64,000 nt of DNA from Halosimplex aquaticum. GTDB taxonomy: Archaea; Halobacteriota; Halobacteria; Halobacteriales; Haloarculaceae. The notes under the pieces are model-generated. The model did no database searches, was not told the origin of the DNA, and saw nothing but the letters and a program-made list of their open reading frames with translations. The stretch's first letter is position 1, and every line of letters begins with the position of its first letter. The position numbers and the translations under genes were made by a program. Positions 41,892-50,649 of this stretch are shown piece by piece. The stretch is taken from assembly GCF_028747785.1 (NCBI RefSeq), contig NZ_CP118158.1, positions 1,860,001 to 1,924,000 of the forward strand. The letters run 5' to 3'.

Positions 41892-42998
41892 TCAGTCTTC
41901 GAGTTCGGGGCTCGACCAGTACTCGTGGTCCTCTAGCTCGCGGAAGCAGGCGGTGGCCTGCTCGGCGCCCTCGACCTCGTAGAGGTCCGGTTCCTCGCTC
42001 ACGCAGGCCTCGCGGGCCTCCGGGCAGCGGGTGTGGAAGCGACACCCCGACGGTGGGTTCACCGGGTCCGGCACGTCGATCTTCCGCATCGGCGGTTCGC
42101 CGGCCTGTTCGGCGTCGAGGCCGAGATCCGGTGTCGCCCACCGCAGGACGTTCGTGTACGGGTGGTGCGGGTCGTCGATCATCCGCTGGGCCGACCCGAT
42201 CTCGGCGATCTCGCCGAGGTACATCACGCCGATGCGCCCGCCGCCGTGTTCGCTAAAGTAGCGGGCGTTCGAGAGGTCGTGGCTGATGAACACGTACGAG
42301 GTGTCGAACTCCTCCTGGAGTTCGAGCATCAGGTCCATCATCTCGACGCGCAGCGAGACGTCGAGCGCGCTGATGGCCTCGTCGGCGAGGATGACGTCCG
42401 GGTTCATCAGCAGCGCGCGACCGAGCGCGACCCGCTGTTGCTCGCCGCCCGAGAGCTGGTGGGGGTATCGGTCGGCGAAGTCCGCCGCCGGGTTCATCCC
42501 GACGCGTTCGAGCAGCGAGTAGATGCGCTCGCGGCGCTGGCTCGACCCGAGGTTCGGGTGGGTCTGCTTGATCGGCTCGGCGAGGATCTCGACGATCCGC
42601 CGGTTGGGATTGAGCGAACTCCCCGGGTCCTGGTGGATGATCTGCAGCGACTTGCGGATCTCCGAGAACGGGACGTCTGCGTTGCCCCGCTTGGCCTCCC
42701 AGATGTCCGTGCCGCGGTACTCGACGGTGCCGCCCGTCGGCTCCTGCAGGCCGATGCAGGTCTTGCCGAGGGTCGTCTTCCCGCAGCCGGACTCGCCGAC
42801 CAGCGTGACGACGTCCTTCTCGTAGATGTCGAGCGAGACGCCGTTGACCGCCTGCACGATCTGGGGGTCCTCGCGGAAGGACTCGATGATGCCCTGCTCC
42901 TCCTCGAAGTGGACCTCGACGTCGGTCAGCGAGAGGACCGGTTCCTCGTCGCGCTCGTCGATGCTCGCGCCGCTCGCGGGCTGTCGCGCGTCGCTCAT
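41892..42998 (-). CDS. Opp/Dpp-type ABC transporter ATP-binding subunit (DppF-like)
   Basis: 368 residues: Walker A GESGCGKTTLGK (about 69-80), Q-loop IIHQDPGSSLNPNR, signature LSGGEQQRVALGRAL (about 187-201), Walker B VILADEAISALD, H-loop FISHDLS. The C-terminal oligopeptide-transporter extension carries the Cys pattern CRFHTRCPEAREAC that binds an Fe-S cluster or metal in some homologues. An N-terminal extension precedes the domain. The start ATG overlaps the stop of the preceding ATPase gene (ATGA). Last gene of a five-gene importer operon. Confidence 0.95.
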   Translation of the reverse strand: MSDARQPASGASIDERDEEPVLSLTDVEVHFEEEQGIIESFREDPQIVQAVNGVSLDIYEKDVVTLVGESGCGKTTLGKTCIGLQEPTGGTVEYRGTDIWEAKRGNADVPFSEIRKSLQIIHQDPGSSLNPNRRIVEILAEPIKQTHPNLGSSQRRERIYSLLERVGMNPAADFADRYPHQLSGGEQQRVALGRALLMNPDVILADEAISALDVSLRVEMMDLMLELQEEFDTSYVFISHDLSNARYFSEHGGGRIGVMYLGEIAEIGSAQRMIDDPHHPYTNVLRWATPDLGLDAEQAGEPPMRKIDVPDPVNPPSGCRFHTRCPEAREACVSEEPDLYEVEGAEQATACFRELEDHEYWSSPELED

Positions 42999-44083
42999 CG
43001 TAGTTCACCCCCGTCGGCCGCGACGTCGCTGTCGCCGCCGGTGTCCCCCGCGGACTCGAAGTTGAGGGGGATCTCGGCCTTGGCGGCCTCCCAGTGGTGG
43101 CAGGCGGCGCCGTGACCGTCGGAGACGGTGTAGAACCCGGGGTCCTCGCTGACGCACTTGTCGTCGGCGAGCGGACAGCGCGGGTGGTACGAGCAGCCGT
43201 CGGGCACGTTCACCGGCGCCGGGCTCTGGCCCTCGATGGGTTTCATCTCCTCCAGCGGCGCGTCGAGGTTCGGCGTCGCGTTCAGCAGCGCCCGCGTGTA
43301 GGGGTGCCCGGCGTCGCCGATGACCTCGTCGCGCGGGCCGATCTCGATCATCTGGAAGGCGTACATCACGCCCATGCGGCTGGCGAGCGAGGCGACCAGC
43401 GGCAGGTCGTGCGTGATGAACACCATCGTCAGGTCGTACTTCTGCTGGAGGTCCTTCAGCAGCATCAGGATCGACCGCTGCATCAGCAGATCCAGCGCCG
43501 CCGTCGGCTCGTCCATCACCAGCACCTCCGGTTCGAGGACGATGCTCAGGGCGATGAGCGCCCGCTGTTGCATCCCGCCGGAGAGCTCGTGGGAGTACGA
43601 GCCGAGCACGCGCTCGGGGTCCAGATAGAGGTCTTCGAGCAGTTCCCGGGCGAACTGCATGCCCTGGTCGACGTTCTTGTCGTGGGCCTTCAGCGTCTCC
43701 CGGAAGTGCGCCCCGACCTTCATCGTCGGGTTGAACGAGCTCATCGCGCCCTGGAAGACCATGGAGATCTCCTCCCAGCGGAACTTGTAGAGCTCCTCGT
43801 GGTCGAGTTCGAGCACGTCGACGGTCTCGCCGTCGCCCTTGTGGTAGAGGACCTTCCCACTGAGGAGGCCCGGATCCGGGATCGCGTCGAGCATCGCCGA
43901 GGCGAACATCGACTTGCCCGAGCCGGACTCGCCGACGACGCCGAGGATCTCCCGGCGCTCGATGTCCATGCTCACGTCGTCCAGCACGTACGTTTCGCCG
44001 TCGTCGTAGGTCACCTTGAGGTTGCGGACCTCGACGATCGGGTCGTCAGTCGTGAAGTGCGATTGTTGGTCTGTCGTAGCCAT
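42995..44083 (-). CDS. Opp/Dpp-type ABC transporter ATP-binding subunit (DppD-like)
   Basis: 362 residues: Walker A GESGSGKSMFASAML (about 54-68), signature LSGGMQQRALIAL (about 166-178), Walker B VLVMDEPTAALD (about 188-199), H-loop FITHDLPLVASL. Family C-terminal zone with CSYHPRCPLADDKC (about 298-311). Start 44083 is one base after the stop of the DppC-like gene. Pairs with the downstream DppF-like subunit to power the importer. Confidence 0.95.
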   Translation of the reverse strand: MATTDQQSHFTTDDPIVEVRNLKVTYDDGETYVLDDVSMDIERREILGVVGESGSGKSMFASAMLDAIPDPGLLSGKVLYHKGDGETVDVLELDHEELYKFRWEEISMVFQGAMSSFNPTMKVGAHFRETLKAHDKNVDQGMQFARELLEDLYLDPERVLGSYSHELSGGMQQRALIALSIVLEPEVLVMDEPTAALDLLMQRSILMLLKDLQQKYDLTMVFITHDLPLVASLASRMGVMYAFQMIEIGPRDEVIGDAGHPYTRALLNATPNLDAPLEEMKPIEGQSPAPVNVPDGCSYHPRCPLADDKCVSEDPGFYTVSDGHGAACHHWEAAKAEIPLNFESAGDTGGDSDVAADGGELR

Positions 44084-44084
44084 C

Positions 44085-45116
44085 TCACATCACCTTCCCG
44101 CCGAAGGTGTCTTCGTCTTCTTCGGCCGCGGTCGATTCGGACTCCCCGGCCAGACGGGTGCGGACGCGCGGGTTGAACACGCGGTCGAGCCCCTGTCCGA
44201 GGAGGATCAGTGCCAGCGAGAGCAGGCCGATGGCGAGCATCGGCGCGATCAGCCAGTGGGCCGCCTCCGGCGCGAACAGCGCGCCGCCGCGGTACGCCGA
44301 CGCGAGCGTCACGCCCCAGTTGGAGTCCGTGTAGGGCAACACGCCCAGGAAGAACAGGCCGACCGAGGCGAACACCACGTACCGGGCCGCGAACACGAAG
44401 TTGACCGTGATGTACGGCATCAGGTTGGGGATGACGTCCTTCCGGAGGATCCGGGGCGTCGACACCCCCATCGTGCGCGAGGCCTCGACGTAGCTCTCCT
44501 CGCGGATCGTCAGCACCTGCGAGCGCAGCGACCGGCCGAGGCCGGCCCAGTAGTTGATGTTGATGATGATCCCGACGAAGATGGGGTTGCGCGGGTTGAA
44601 CGTGAACGCGAGGATGATCACCAGCGGGAGGCCGGGGATCGCCATCACGAGGTCGGAGAAGGACATCAACACGCGGTCGATGGTCCCGCCCTTGTACCCC
44701 GCGAGGGTGCCGACGACGACGGCCAGGCCGGTCGCCCAGACGCCGCCGGCGAGGATCATCAGCAGCATCTCGTCGGTCGAGTGGATGATCAGCGCCAGGA
44801 TGTCGACGCCCGAGTTCGTCGACCCCAGCGGGTACGCCCAGTTCTGGAACGGCTGCATGTACCGCTCGGGCGCCTGGCTGGACTTCGGCGTCCGCCACAG
44901 GCCGGCGACGGCGACGGCCGCCATCAGCACGTAGACGCTCATCAGCAGGAGGCCGATGCGGGTCCGCGTGTCGCTCCAGGCGACGACGGCGGGCTTGTAG
45001 ATGCTCTCCTCGTAGAACTCCCGGGCGCGGTCGCTCCGGGACAGGTCCGGCGCCGAGGAGTCGTCGCTGGTCCAGTCGACGCCGCCGACCGTGGAGTCCA
45101 TCTCAGAACGCTTCAT
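44085..45116 (-). CDS. Opp/Dpp-type ABC permease (DppC-like)
   Basis: 343 residues from MKRSEMD at 45116; a GTG at 45125 would add three. Six or so membrane helices with the N-terminal DppC extension. The EAA-loop sequence SYVEASRTMGVSTPRILRKDVIPNL (near 190-215) contacts the ATPases. Overlaps the DppB-like gene by 14 bp, showing tight coupling. The C-terminal acidic tail (SESTAAEEDEDTFGG) is typical of halophiles. Confidence 0.93.
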   Translation of the reverse strand: MKRSEMDSTVGGVDWTSDDSSAPDLSRSDRAREFYEESIYKPAVVAWSDTRTRIGLLLMSVYVLMAAVAVAGLWRTPKSSQAPERYMQPFQNWAYPLGSTNSGVDILALIIHSTDEMLLMILAGGVWATGLAVVVGTLAGYKGGTIDRVLMSFSDLVMAIPGLPLVIILAFTFNPRNPIFVGIIININYWAGLGRSLRSQVLTIREESYVEASRTMGVSTPRILRKDVIPNLMPYITVNFVFAARYVVFASVGLFFLGVLPYTDSNWGVTLASAYRGGALFAPEAAHWLIAPMLAIGLLSLALILLGQGLDRVFNPRVRTRLAGESESTAAEEDEDTFGGKVM

Positions 45117-46110
45117 TGGACTCACCCGATTTGACCCGCGGGTCGATCTTGCCGTAGGTCAGGTCGGCGATGTAGACGCCGACGACCAGCGCCACCGTGA
45201 TGATGAGGAACGTGCCCATCATCAGCGGGTAGTCGTTGCTGTCAAGCGCGTCGAACAGGTAGTAGCCCAGCCCCGTGTACGAGAAGATGTCCTCGAGGAT
45301 CACCGTCCCGCCCAGGCGGAAGCCGAGCAGGAGCAGGAATCCCGTGTACATCGGGAGCACGGCGTTGCGTGCCACGTACCGCGTGGCGATCCGGGTGTCG
45401 GCGATGCCGCGCAGTCGCGCGACGCGTACGTAGTCCTTCCCGAGGACCTGGATGCTGTTGCCCCGCATGGCGAGCATCTGGATCCCCGCTTCCGCGACCG
45501 TGTACGAGAGGATCGGCAGGAACGCGTGCTGGAGCGCGCTGATGACGAACCCGATCGAAAGGTTCTCACCCCGATATTCGGAGCCGACCGTCCCCGCGGT
45601 CGGCGTGATCCCCATCTGGTAGCTCAGGACGTAGAGCAGCAGGATGGCGTAGACGTAGAAGGGGACCGACATGACGCTGATCGAAAGCACCGTCAGCGCG
45701 CGGTCGAACCGCGACCCTTCCCAGTACGCTTGCAGCGCGCCGAAGACGATCCCGAAGCCGAACACGAGGACCGTCGAGACGCCGACGACGAATATCGTCC
45801 ACGGGGCGGCCCTGGCGATGATGTCCGCGACCGGCTCCTGATAGTGGATCGACTGGCCCAGGTTCCCCTGGACGAGGCCGGCCATGTAGTCGATGTACTG
45901 TTGCCACAGCGGCGTGTCCGGATTGATGTTCTGCAGCGCTTTGATCCGCGCCTCGATCTCCTGGGATGACATCCCCTGCCTGCGGAGGCTGTTCCGCAAC
46001 TGGGAGTAGGGCCCGCCCGGGAGCAGGCGGATCAGTCCGAAGGTCAGCGTCGCCACCAGATAGATGGTGACGAACACTCTGGCTGTTCGTCTCAGGTAGT
46101 AATTGCTCAT
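45103..46110 (-). CDS. Opp/Dpp-type ABC permease (DppB-like)
   Basis: 335 residues with an N-terminal helix (RVFVTIYLVATLTFGLIRLLPGGPY) typical of the DppB/OppB family, a large outer loop with GNLGQSIHYQEPVADII (about 90-106), and five further helices. The EAA-loop DYVRVARLRGIADTRIATRYVARNAVLP (about 223-250) docks to the ATPase. First permease after the binding-protein gene, 57 bp downstream of it. Confidence 0.94.
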   Translation of the reverse strand: MSNYYLRRTARVFVTIYLVATLTFGLIRLLPGGPYSQLRNSLRRQGMSSQEIEARIKALQNINPDTPLWQQYIDYMAGLVQGNLGQSIHYQEPVADIIARAAPWTIFVVGVSTVLVFGFGIVFGALQAYWEGSRFDRALTVLSISVMSVPFYVYAILLLYVLSYQMGITPTAGTVGSEYRGENLSIGFVISALQHAFLPILSYTVAEAGIQMLAMRGNSIQVLGKDYVRVARLRGIADTRIATRYVARNAVLPMYTGFLLLLGFRLGGTVILEDIFSYTGLGYYLFDALDSNDYPLMMGTFLIITVALVVGVYIADLTYGKIDPRVKSGESNEAF

Positions 46111-46167
46111 GGTTTATGGTTGGCAGTTGCGCCAATAAAATTTATGTGAGCGGTTGTCGCGGACCGC

Positions 46168-47976
46168 TTATTTCGCCTGCAGCTTGCCCCGACGCGGCAG
46201 CCAGTTGGCCGGCCACTTGATCTGGAGAATGTCCGCGTCTTCCGAGGGGACCTTCCAGTCGTCGTTGGTCAGCCAGGACTGCTCTAGCTTCCCGACCACG
46301 GACAGGAAGGGAAGCTCCTGGTTGTTGTGGTAGGCCAGGTTCGAGATGAGGCTCTGGACCTCCTTCTCGTCGGTGGTCGTCGCGAGTTTCTGGACGGCCG
46401 ATTTCGGGTTGAGGGTCACCTCGCCGTTCGGGCCGCCCGAGAGCGTGAACTCCTTGTCGGCCGGGTAGTTGTGCCCGCCGTCGAACGCGGTGGCGAGCAG
46501 CTGGTGGCGCAGGACGAAGTACGGGAACGACGAGCGCGGGCCGCCCGGCGTCCACGGGCGAGCGCCCATGCTGAAGTTGCCGTTGACGAACGCGTTCGTC
46601 CAGTCGCTGCCCGGCAGCGTGTTGACCGTCGCCTCGATCCCGAACGAGGAGAGCTGGTCGACGACCGACTCGGTGGCCGTCGTCCAGTCGGTCCAGCCCG
46701 CCGGGGAGATGAAGTCGACGGAGAGCTTCTTGCCGTCCTTCGACCACGAGCCGCCGACCTCGCCCTCGTAGCCGGCCTCGCGCATGAGCTTGGCGGCCTT
46801 CTTGTTCTGCGAGGAGGCGACGCCGTAACTCTCGAAGCTGTCCTTCGAGTCGCCGATCCAGCGGTCGATGTCGTCCGGCGTGATGCCGCAGGGGACCGAG
46901 GTCGCGACCTTCGTGCGCGGTCCCGCGTTCTTGACGATGTCCTCGCGGTTGACGATGTGCGCGACGGCCTGGCGGACCTTCCGCTGGCCGAAGTGCGGGT
47001 CGTCGTGGTTGAAACAGATCCCGTACCCCCACTTGGCCGGCGGGTTCGCCTCGACGACGTGGTCCGGGAAGTTGTCGACGACTGGCGGCGGCGCGAACAG
47101 GCTGATGTGCACGTCGAGTTCGCCGCCGAGCAGCCCCTGATGGCCCTGCTCGTTGCCGTCGCGGTAGAGGTACTGGTACTCGTTGAAGTTGATCCCGCTG
47201 GCGTCCGGGTGGTCGCCGAAGCGGGTCAGCGTGGCCTGCTGGTTGTCCTTGTTGTCGAACTGCCACGGGCCGCTCCCGATGACTTTCTGGTCTTTCCCGT
47301 GCCACTGGAAGCCCTGCAGGCCCTCGGCGTCGCCCTCGAACTGGGAGAAGATCTCCGACTTCGCGTCGATGCGGAGCTGGGCCAGCTGGTGAAGCAGGAT
47401 CGTCTCGTTCGTGTCTCCGGCCAGTTCCAGGACGACCGTCTTGTCGCCGTCGGCCTTCCAGCTGTCGACGAAGTCCGAGACGGGGTCGTTGACCAGCGTC
47501 AGCATCTCGAACTGCGTGAGGAGGTCCTCGGAGGTGACGTCGTCACCGTTGTGCCAGACGAGGTCCTCGCGGATGTTCAGCGTCACCGTCGTCCCGTCGA
47601 TGGTGTAATCGCTGATCGCGTACGGGATGAACTCCCCGTTCGCGGCGTCGTACTTCATGTACTGGTCGAACAGGTCGTACGTCATGTACGTCCCCACGTT
47701 CTGGGTCGCGTACGTGTTGAAATGGAGGTCCGACGGGACGCCGTTGTTAGTCGCGCCCACGAGCGTGACGTCCTTGACGTCGGTCGACCCACCGTCTCCG
47801 CCACTGGTTCCACCGTCACCAGTACCGTCGCCACCGTCACTACCCCCGTCTTCGGGAGTGTCCGTCCCGCCACCGCCACCACACCCCGCAAGCGCGGCAG
47901 CACCCGACACGCCTGTCAGTTCGACGAACCGACGGCGGCTAATTACGTCTCTGTAGTCGCTGTTATCGCTTGCCAT
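46168..47976 (-). CDS. Tat-secreted ABC substrate-binding lipoprotein (SBP family 5)
   Basis: 602 residues. Twin-arginine signal SRRRFVELTGVSGAAALAGC with lipobox Cys at about 32, a Gly/Asp-rich linker, then an SBP_bac_5 domain (VTLNIREDLVWHNGDDVTSEDLLTQFEML near 110-140, GYGICFNHDDPHFGQRKVRQAVAHIVNREDIV near 315-345). Family members bind oligopeptides, but many halo- and thermophilic ones bind oligosaccharides. The divergent neighbour is a GH3 glycosidase, so a beta-linked oligosaccharide is the favoured ligand; this is inferred from context only. First gene of the operon. Confidence 0.94.
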   Translation of the reverse strand: MASDNSDYRDVISRRRFVELTGVSGAAALAGCGGGGGTDTPEDGGSDGGDGTGDGGTSGGDGGSTDVKDVTLVGATNNGVPSDLHFNTYATQNVGTYMTYDLFDQYMKYDAANGEFIPYAISDYTIDGTTVTLNIREDLVWHNGDDVTSEDLLTQFEMLTLVNDPVSDFVDSWKADGDKTVVLELAGDTNETILLHQLAQLRIDAKSEIFSQFEGDAEGLQGFQWHGKDQKVIGSGPWQFDNKDNQQATLTRFGDHPDASGINFNEYQYLYRDGNEQGHQGLLGGELDVHISLFAPPPVVDNFPDHVVEANPPAKWGYGICFNHDDPHFGQRKVRQAVAHIVNREDIVKNAGPRTKVATSVPCGITPDDIDRWIGDSKDSFESYGVASSQNKKAAKLMREAGYEGEVGGSWSKDGKKLSVDFISPAGWTDWTTATESVVDQLSSFGIEATVNTLPGSDWTNAFVNGNFSMGARPWTPGGPRSSFPYFVLRHQLLATAFDGGHNYPADKEFTLSGGPNGEVTLNPKSAVQKLATTTDEKEVQSLISNLAYHNNQELPFLSVVGKLEQSWLTNDDWKVPSEDADILQIKWPANWLPRRGKLQAK

Positions 47977-48348
47977 GACTCACTAAATTCCGTACATCCA
48001 TAGTAAATAAATGTTGTGGATCATCCACCCAAGTAGGACCCGAATATCACCCAACAGTCGCCCACAACTGACCCAGATCCGGGCTCGAACGGGGGATTTC
48101 CGACGAGCAAACGCCCCGGTAGCGAGTTCGTTTCGGGGATCACATATAAGTCTTTAGCTCGGGCGCGGGACGATCGGCTGTCGGTCCGAGGGCGACGGGC
48201 GGTCGGCGTTCGTCTGGGGAGGACTCAGTATCAGTCGACTACCGATCCGACACTCCCCGGAGCGACCGCGAAACCGATTGTCGAGCCCGGACTTCCCGTA
48301 CCGCCCGAGTGAACGCCGCCGTGAGGCGTTCGACAGCGCCTCGCAATA

Positions 48349-48356
48349 TTTATATA
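48349..48356 (+). promoter_or_regulatory. TATA box of the GH3 gene
   Basis: TTTATATA is centred about 27 nt before the ATG at 48379, ideal for a leaderless transcript, and rejects a GTG start at 48358. The remaining 370 bp back to the binding-protein gene are intergenic and probably hold shared regulation of both directions; no clear operator was seen. Confidence 0.6.
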
Positions 48357-48378
48357 GGTGACAGATATCCATCCGAAC

Positions 48379-50607
48379 ATGCCAGAGAGTGGACGGGAGG
48401 CCGAGTATCAACAGTCGAAACTCCCGGTTTCGCGGCGCGTCTCGGATCTGCTCGAGCGCATGACGCTCGAAGAGAAGGCCGGCCAGCTCGTGGGGACGTG
48501 GGCGGGGACCATGCACCGCGAGCTCGACGTCGACGACGTGAAAGACCTGATCAGGGAGAAACACCTCGGCTGCGCGGCCCCGTTCGGGTGGGGCGGGTCC
48601 GCCGGGACCGAGGTCGGCGAGATCGTCGACATCGTCAACGAACTCCAGGAGGTCGCGACCGAGGAGACGCGCCTCGGCATCCCGCTGTTCCTCAACGTCG
48701 ACGCCGTCCACGGACACGCGTACGTCGCGGACGCGACGGTGTTCCCCAACGGCCTCGGCGCGGCGGCGACGTGGAACCCCGACGCGATCGAGGAGGGCGC
48801 GTCGATCACCGCGACGGAGATCGCCGCGACCGGCGCCCACCAGAACTACTCGCCGACCTGCGACGTGGGCCGCGACCCCCGCTGGGGGCGGGTCTTCGAG
48901 ACGTTCGGCGAGAGCCCGCGGCTGGTCGCCGAGATGGCCGCCGCGAAGGTGCGGGGCTACCAGGGCGACGGCCTGGAGGCCGAGGACACCGTCGTCTCGA
49001 CGGCCAAGCACTTCCCGGCCTACAGCGAGCCCGAGCGCGGCGAGGACGCCGCGCCGGTCGATGTCTCGGAGTACAAACTCCGCAACACGTTCGTCCCGCC
49101 GTTCGAGGCCGCGCTCGACGCCGGCGTCGAGTCGGTGATGCCCTGTTACAACTCGATCAACGGCGAACCCGTCCACGGCTCGGCGCGCTGGCTCACCGAC
49201 CTGCTGCGCGGCGACCTGGGCTTCGACGGCACCATCGTCTCCGACTGGGGCGGCGTCCGTCACCTCACCGACGACCACAAGACCGCGGCCGACCTGCGCG
49301 AGGCGACCTACGACGCGCGGACCGCCGGCCTCGACGTCGCCTCCGTGGGGAACGACCTCGAAGCCGAGGAGCTGGTCGACCTCGTCGAGTCGGGTGACCT
49401 CGCCGAGTCGGTCCTCGACGCGAGCGTCGAGCGCGTCCTCGAACGCAAGTTCCGGATGGGGCTGTTCGAGGACCCCTACGTCGACAAGCGCGAGGCCCTC
49501 GACACGGTCGGCGCCGCGGACCACCAGCAGAGCGCGCTAGAGGTCGTCCGCGACTCGCTCACGCTCTGCAAGAACGACGACTTCCTCCCCCTCTCGGGCG
49601 ACGAGGACGTCTTCGTCGGCGGCCCGAACGCCGACAACCTCGTCCATCAGGTCGGCGGCTGGTCCGTCGAGTCCGAGGAACACGTCGACGGGACGACGAT
49701 CCTCGAAGAGATCCGCGCCCACGTCGACGGCGACGTGACCCACGAACAGGGCGCGGGCCTCCACGAGACCATCGACGTCGAGGCGGCCGCCGAACAGGCC
49801 GCCGACGCAGACGTGGCCGTCCTCGCGCTCGGCGAGGGGTGGTACCTCCACGAGTTCGGCGCCGGCGGCCCGCGCACCGAGACCGGCGAGTTCCCGACGC
49901 GCGAGCAGATCGACATCCCCGAGGCCCAGCAGGAACTCGTCGACGCCGTCGCCGAGACCGGGACGCCCGTCGTCGGCGTCCTCGTCACCGGCCGCCCGCT
50001 GGCCGTCGAGCGCCTCGACGAGCAGGCCGAGGCGGTCCTGATGGCGTACTTCCCCGGGACGATGGGCGGGAAGGCCGTCGCCGAGACGCTCGTCGGCGAG
50101 AACGACCCCAGCGGTCGCCTCCCGATCACCGTCCCGCGCTCGGGCACGCAGGTCGACGTCCACCACGACCACCTCCACCAGCCCCGACCCATCGGCGATT
50201 CGGAGCATCCCGACTCCTACGACCCGCTGTACCCGTTCGGCCACGGGCTGACCTACACCGAGTTCGAGACCGACCAGCCCGTCGTCGCAGAGGAAGTCCT
50301 CGGCCCCGGCGACACCGCCGAGGTCTCGGTCGCCGTCGAGAACGTCGGCGACCGCGCGGGCACCGAGATCGTTCAGGTCTACAGCAGGACCGAATCGAAG
50401 ACACTCGTCATGCCAGAGCGGCGCCTGCAGGCGTTCGAGCGCGTCGATCTCGACGCGGGCGAGGAGGCGACCGTCTCAGTGAACGTCCCCGTCGAGCAGT
50501 TGGGCGTCTACGCCCCCGGCGACGGTCACCGCGTCGAGCCAGGCCACTACGACCTCGTGGTCGGCGACGAGGCCGTCACGATCCGCGTCGAAGGCGACTA
50601 CGTCTGA
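48379..50607 (+). CDS. Glycoside hydrolase family 3 (beta-glucosidase/xylosidase type)
   Basis: 742 residues. N-terminal GH3 barrel with NVDAVHGHAYV near 110, the family motif SPTCDVGRDPRWGRVFETFGESP (about 156-178), KHFPAYSEPERGED (about 211-224), and the nucleophile Asp in GFDGTIVSDWGGVRHL (about 281-296). The second alpha/beta domain follows with LALGEGWYLHEFG (near 485) carrying the acid/base region, then YPFGHGLTYTEF (near 617-628) and a fibronectin-III-like C-terminus. No signal peptide, so cytoplasmic: it would hydrolyse imported oligosaccharides. Divergent from the importer operon. Confidence 0.95.
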   Translation: MPESGREAEYQQSKLPVSRRVSDLLERMTLEEKAGQLVGTWAGTMHRELDVDDVKDLIREKHLGCAAPFGWGGSAGTEVGEIVDIVNELQEVATEETRLGIPLFLNVDAVHGHAYVADATVFPNGLGAAATWNPDAIEEGASITATEIAATGAHQNYSPTCDVGRDPRWGRVFETFGESPRLVAEMAAAKVRGYQGDGLEAEDTVVSTAKHFPAYSEPERGEDAAPVDVSEYKLRNTFVPPFEAALDAGVESVMPCYNSINGEPVHGSARWLTDLLRGDLGFDGTIVSDWGGVRHLTDDHKTAADLREATYDARTAGLDVASVGNDLEAEELVDLVESGDLAESVLDASVERVLERKFRMGLFEDPYVDKREALDTVGAADHQQSALEVVRDSLTLCKNDDFLPLSGDEDVFVGGPNADNLVHQVGGWSVESEEHVDGTTILEEIRAHVDGDVTHEQGAGLHETIDVEAAAEQAADADVAVLALGEGWYLHEFGAGGPRTETGEFPTREQIDIPEAQQELVDAVAETGTPVVGVLVTGRPLAVERLDEQAEAVLMAYFPGTMGGKAVAETLVGENDPSGRLPITVPRSGTQVDVHHDHLHQPRPIGDSEHPDSYDPLYPFGHGLTYTEFETDQPVVAEEVLGPGDTAEVSVAVENVGDRAGTEIVQVYSRTESKTLVMPERRLQAFERVDLDAGEEATVSVNVPVEQLGVYAPGDGHRVEPGHYDLVVGDEAVTIRVEGDYV

Positions 50608-50649
50608 GCGGCGGCGGTCCAGCGGTTCGCCGTCGCGGTTCTCGCTCGC

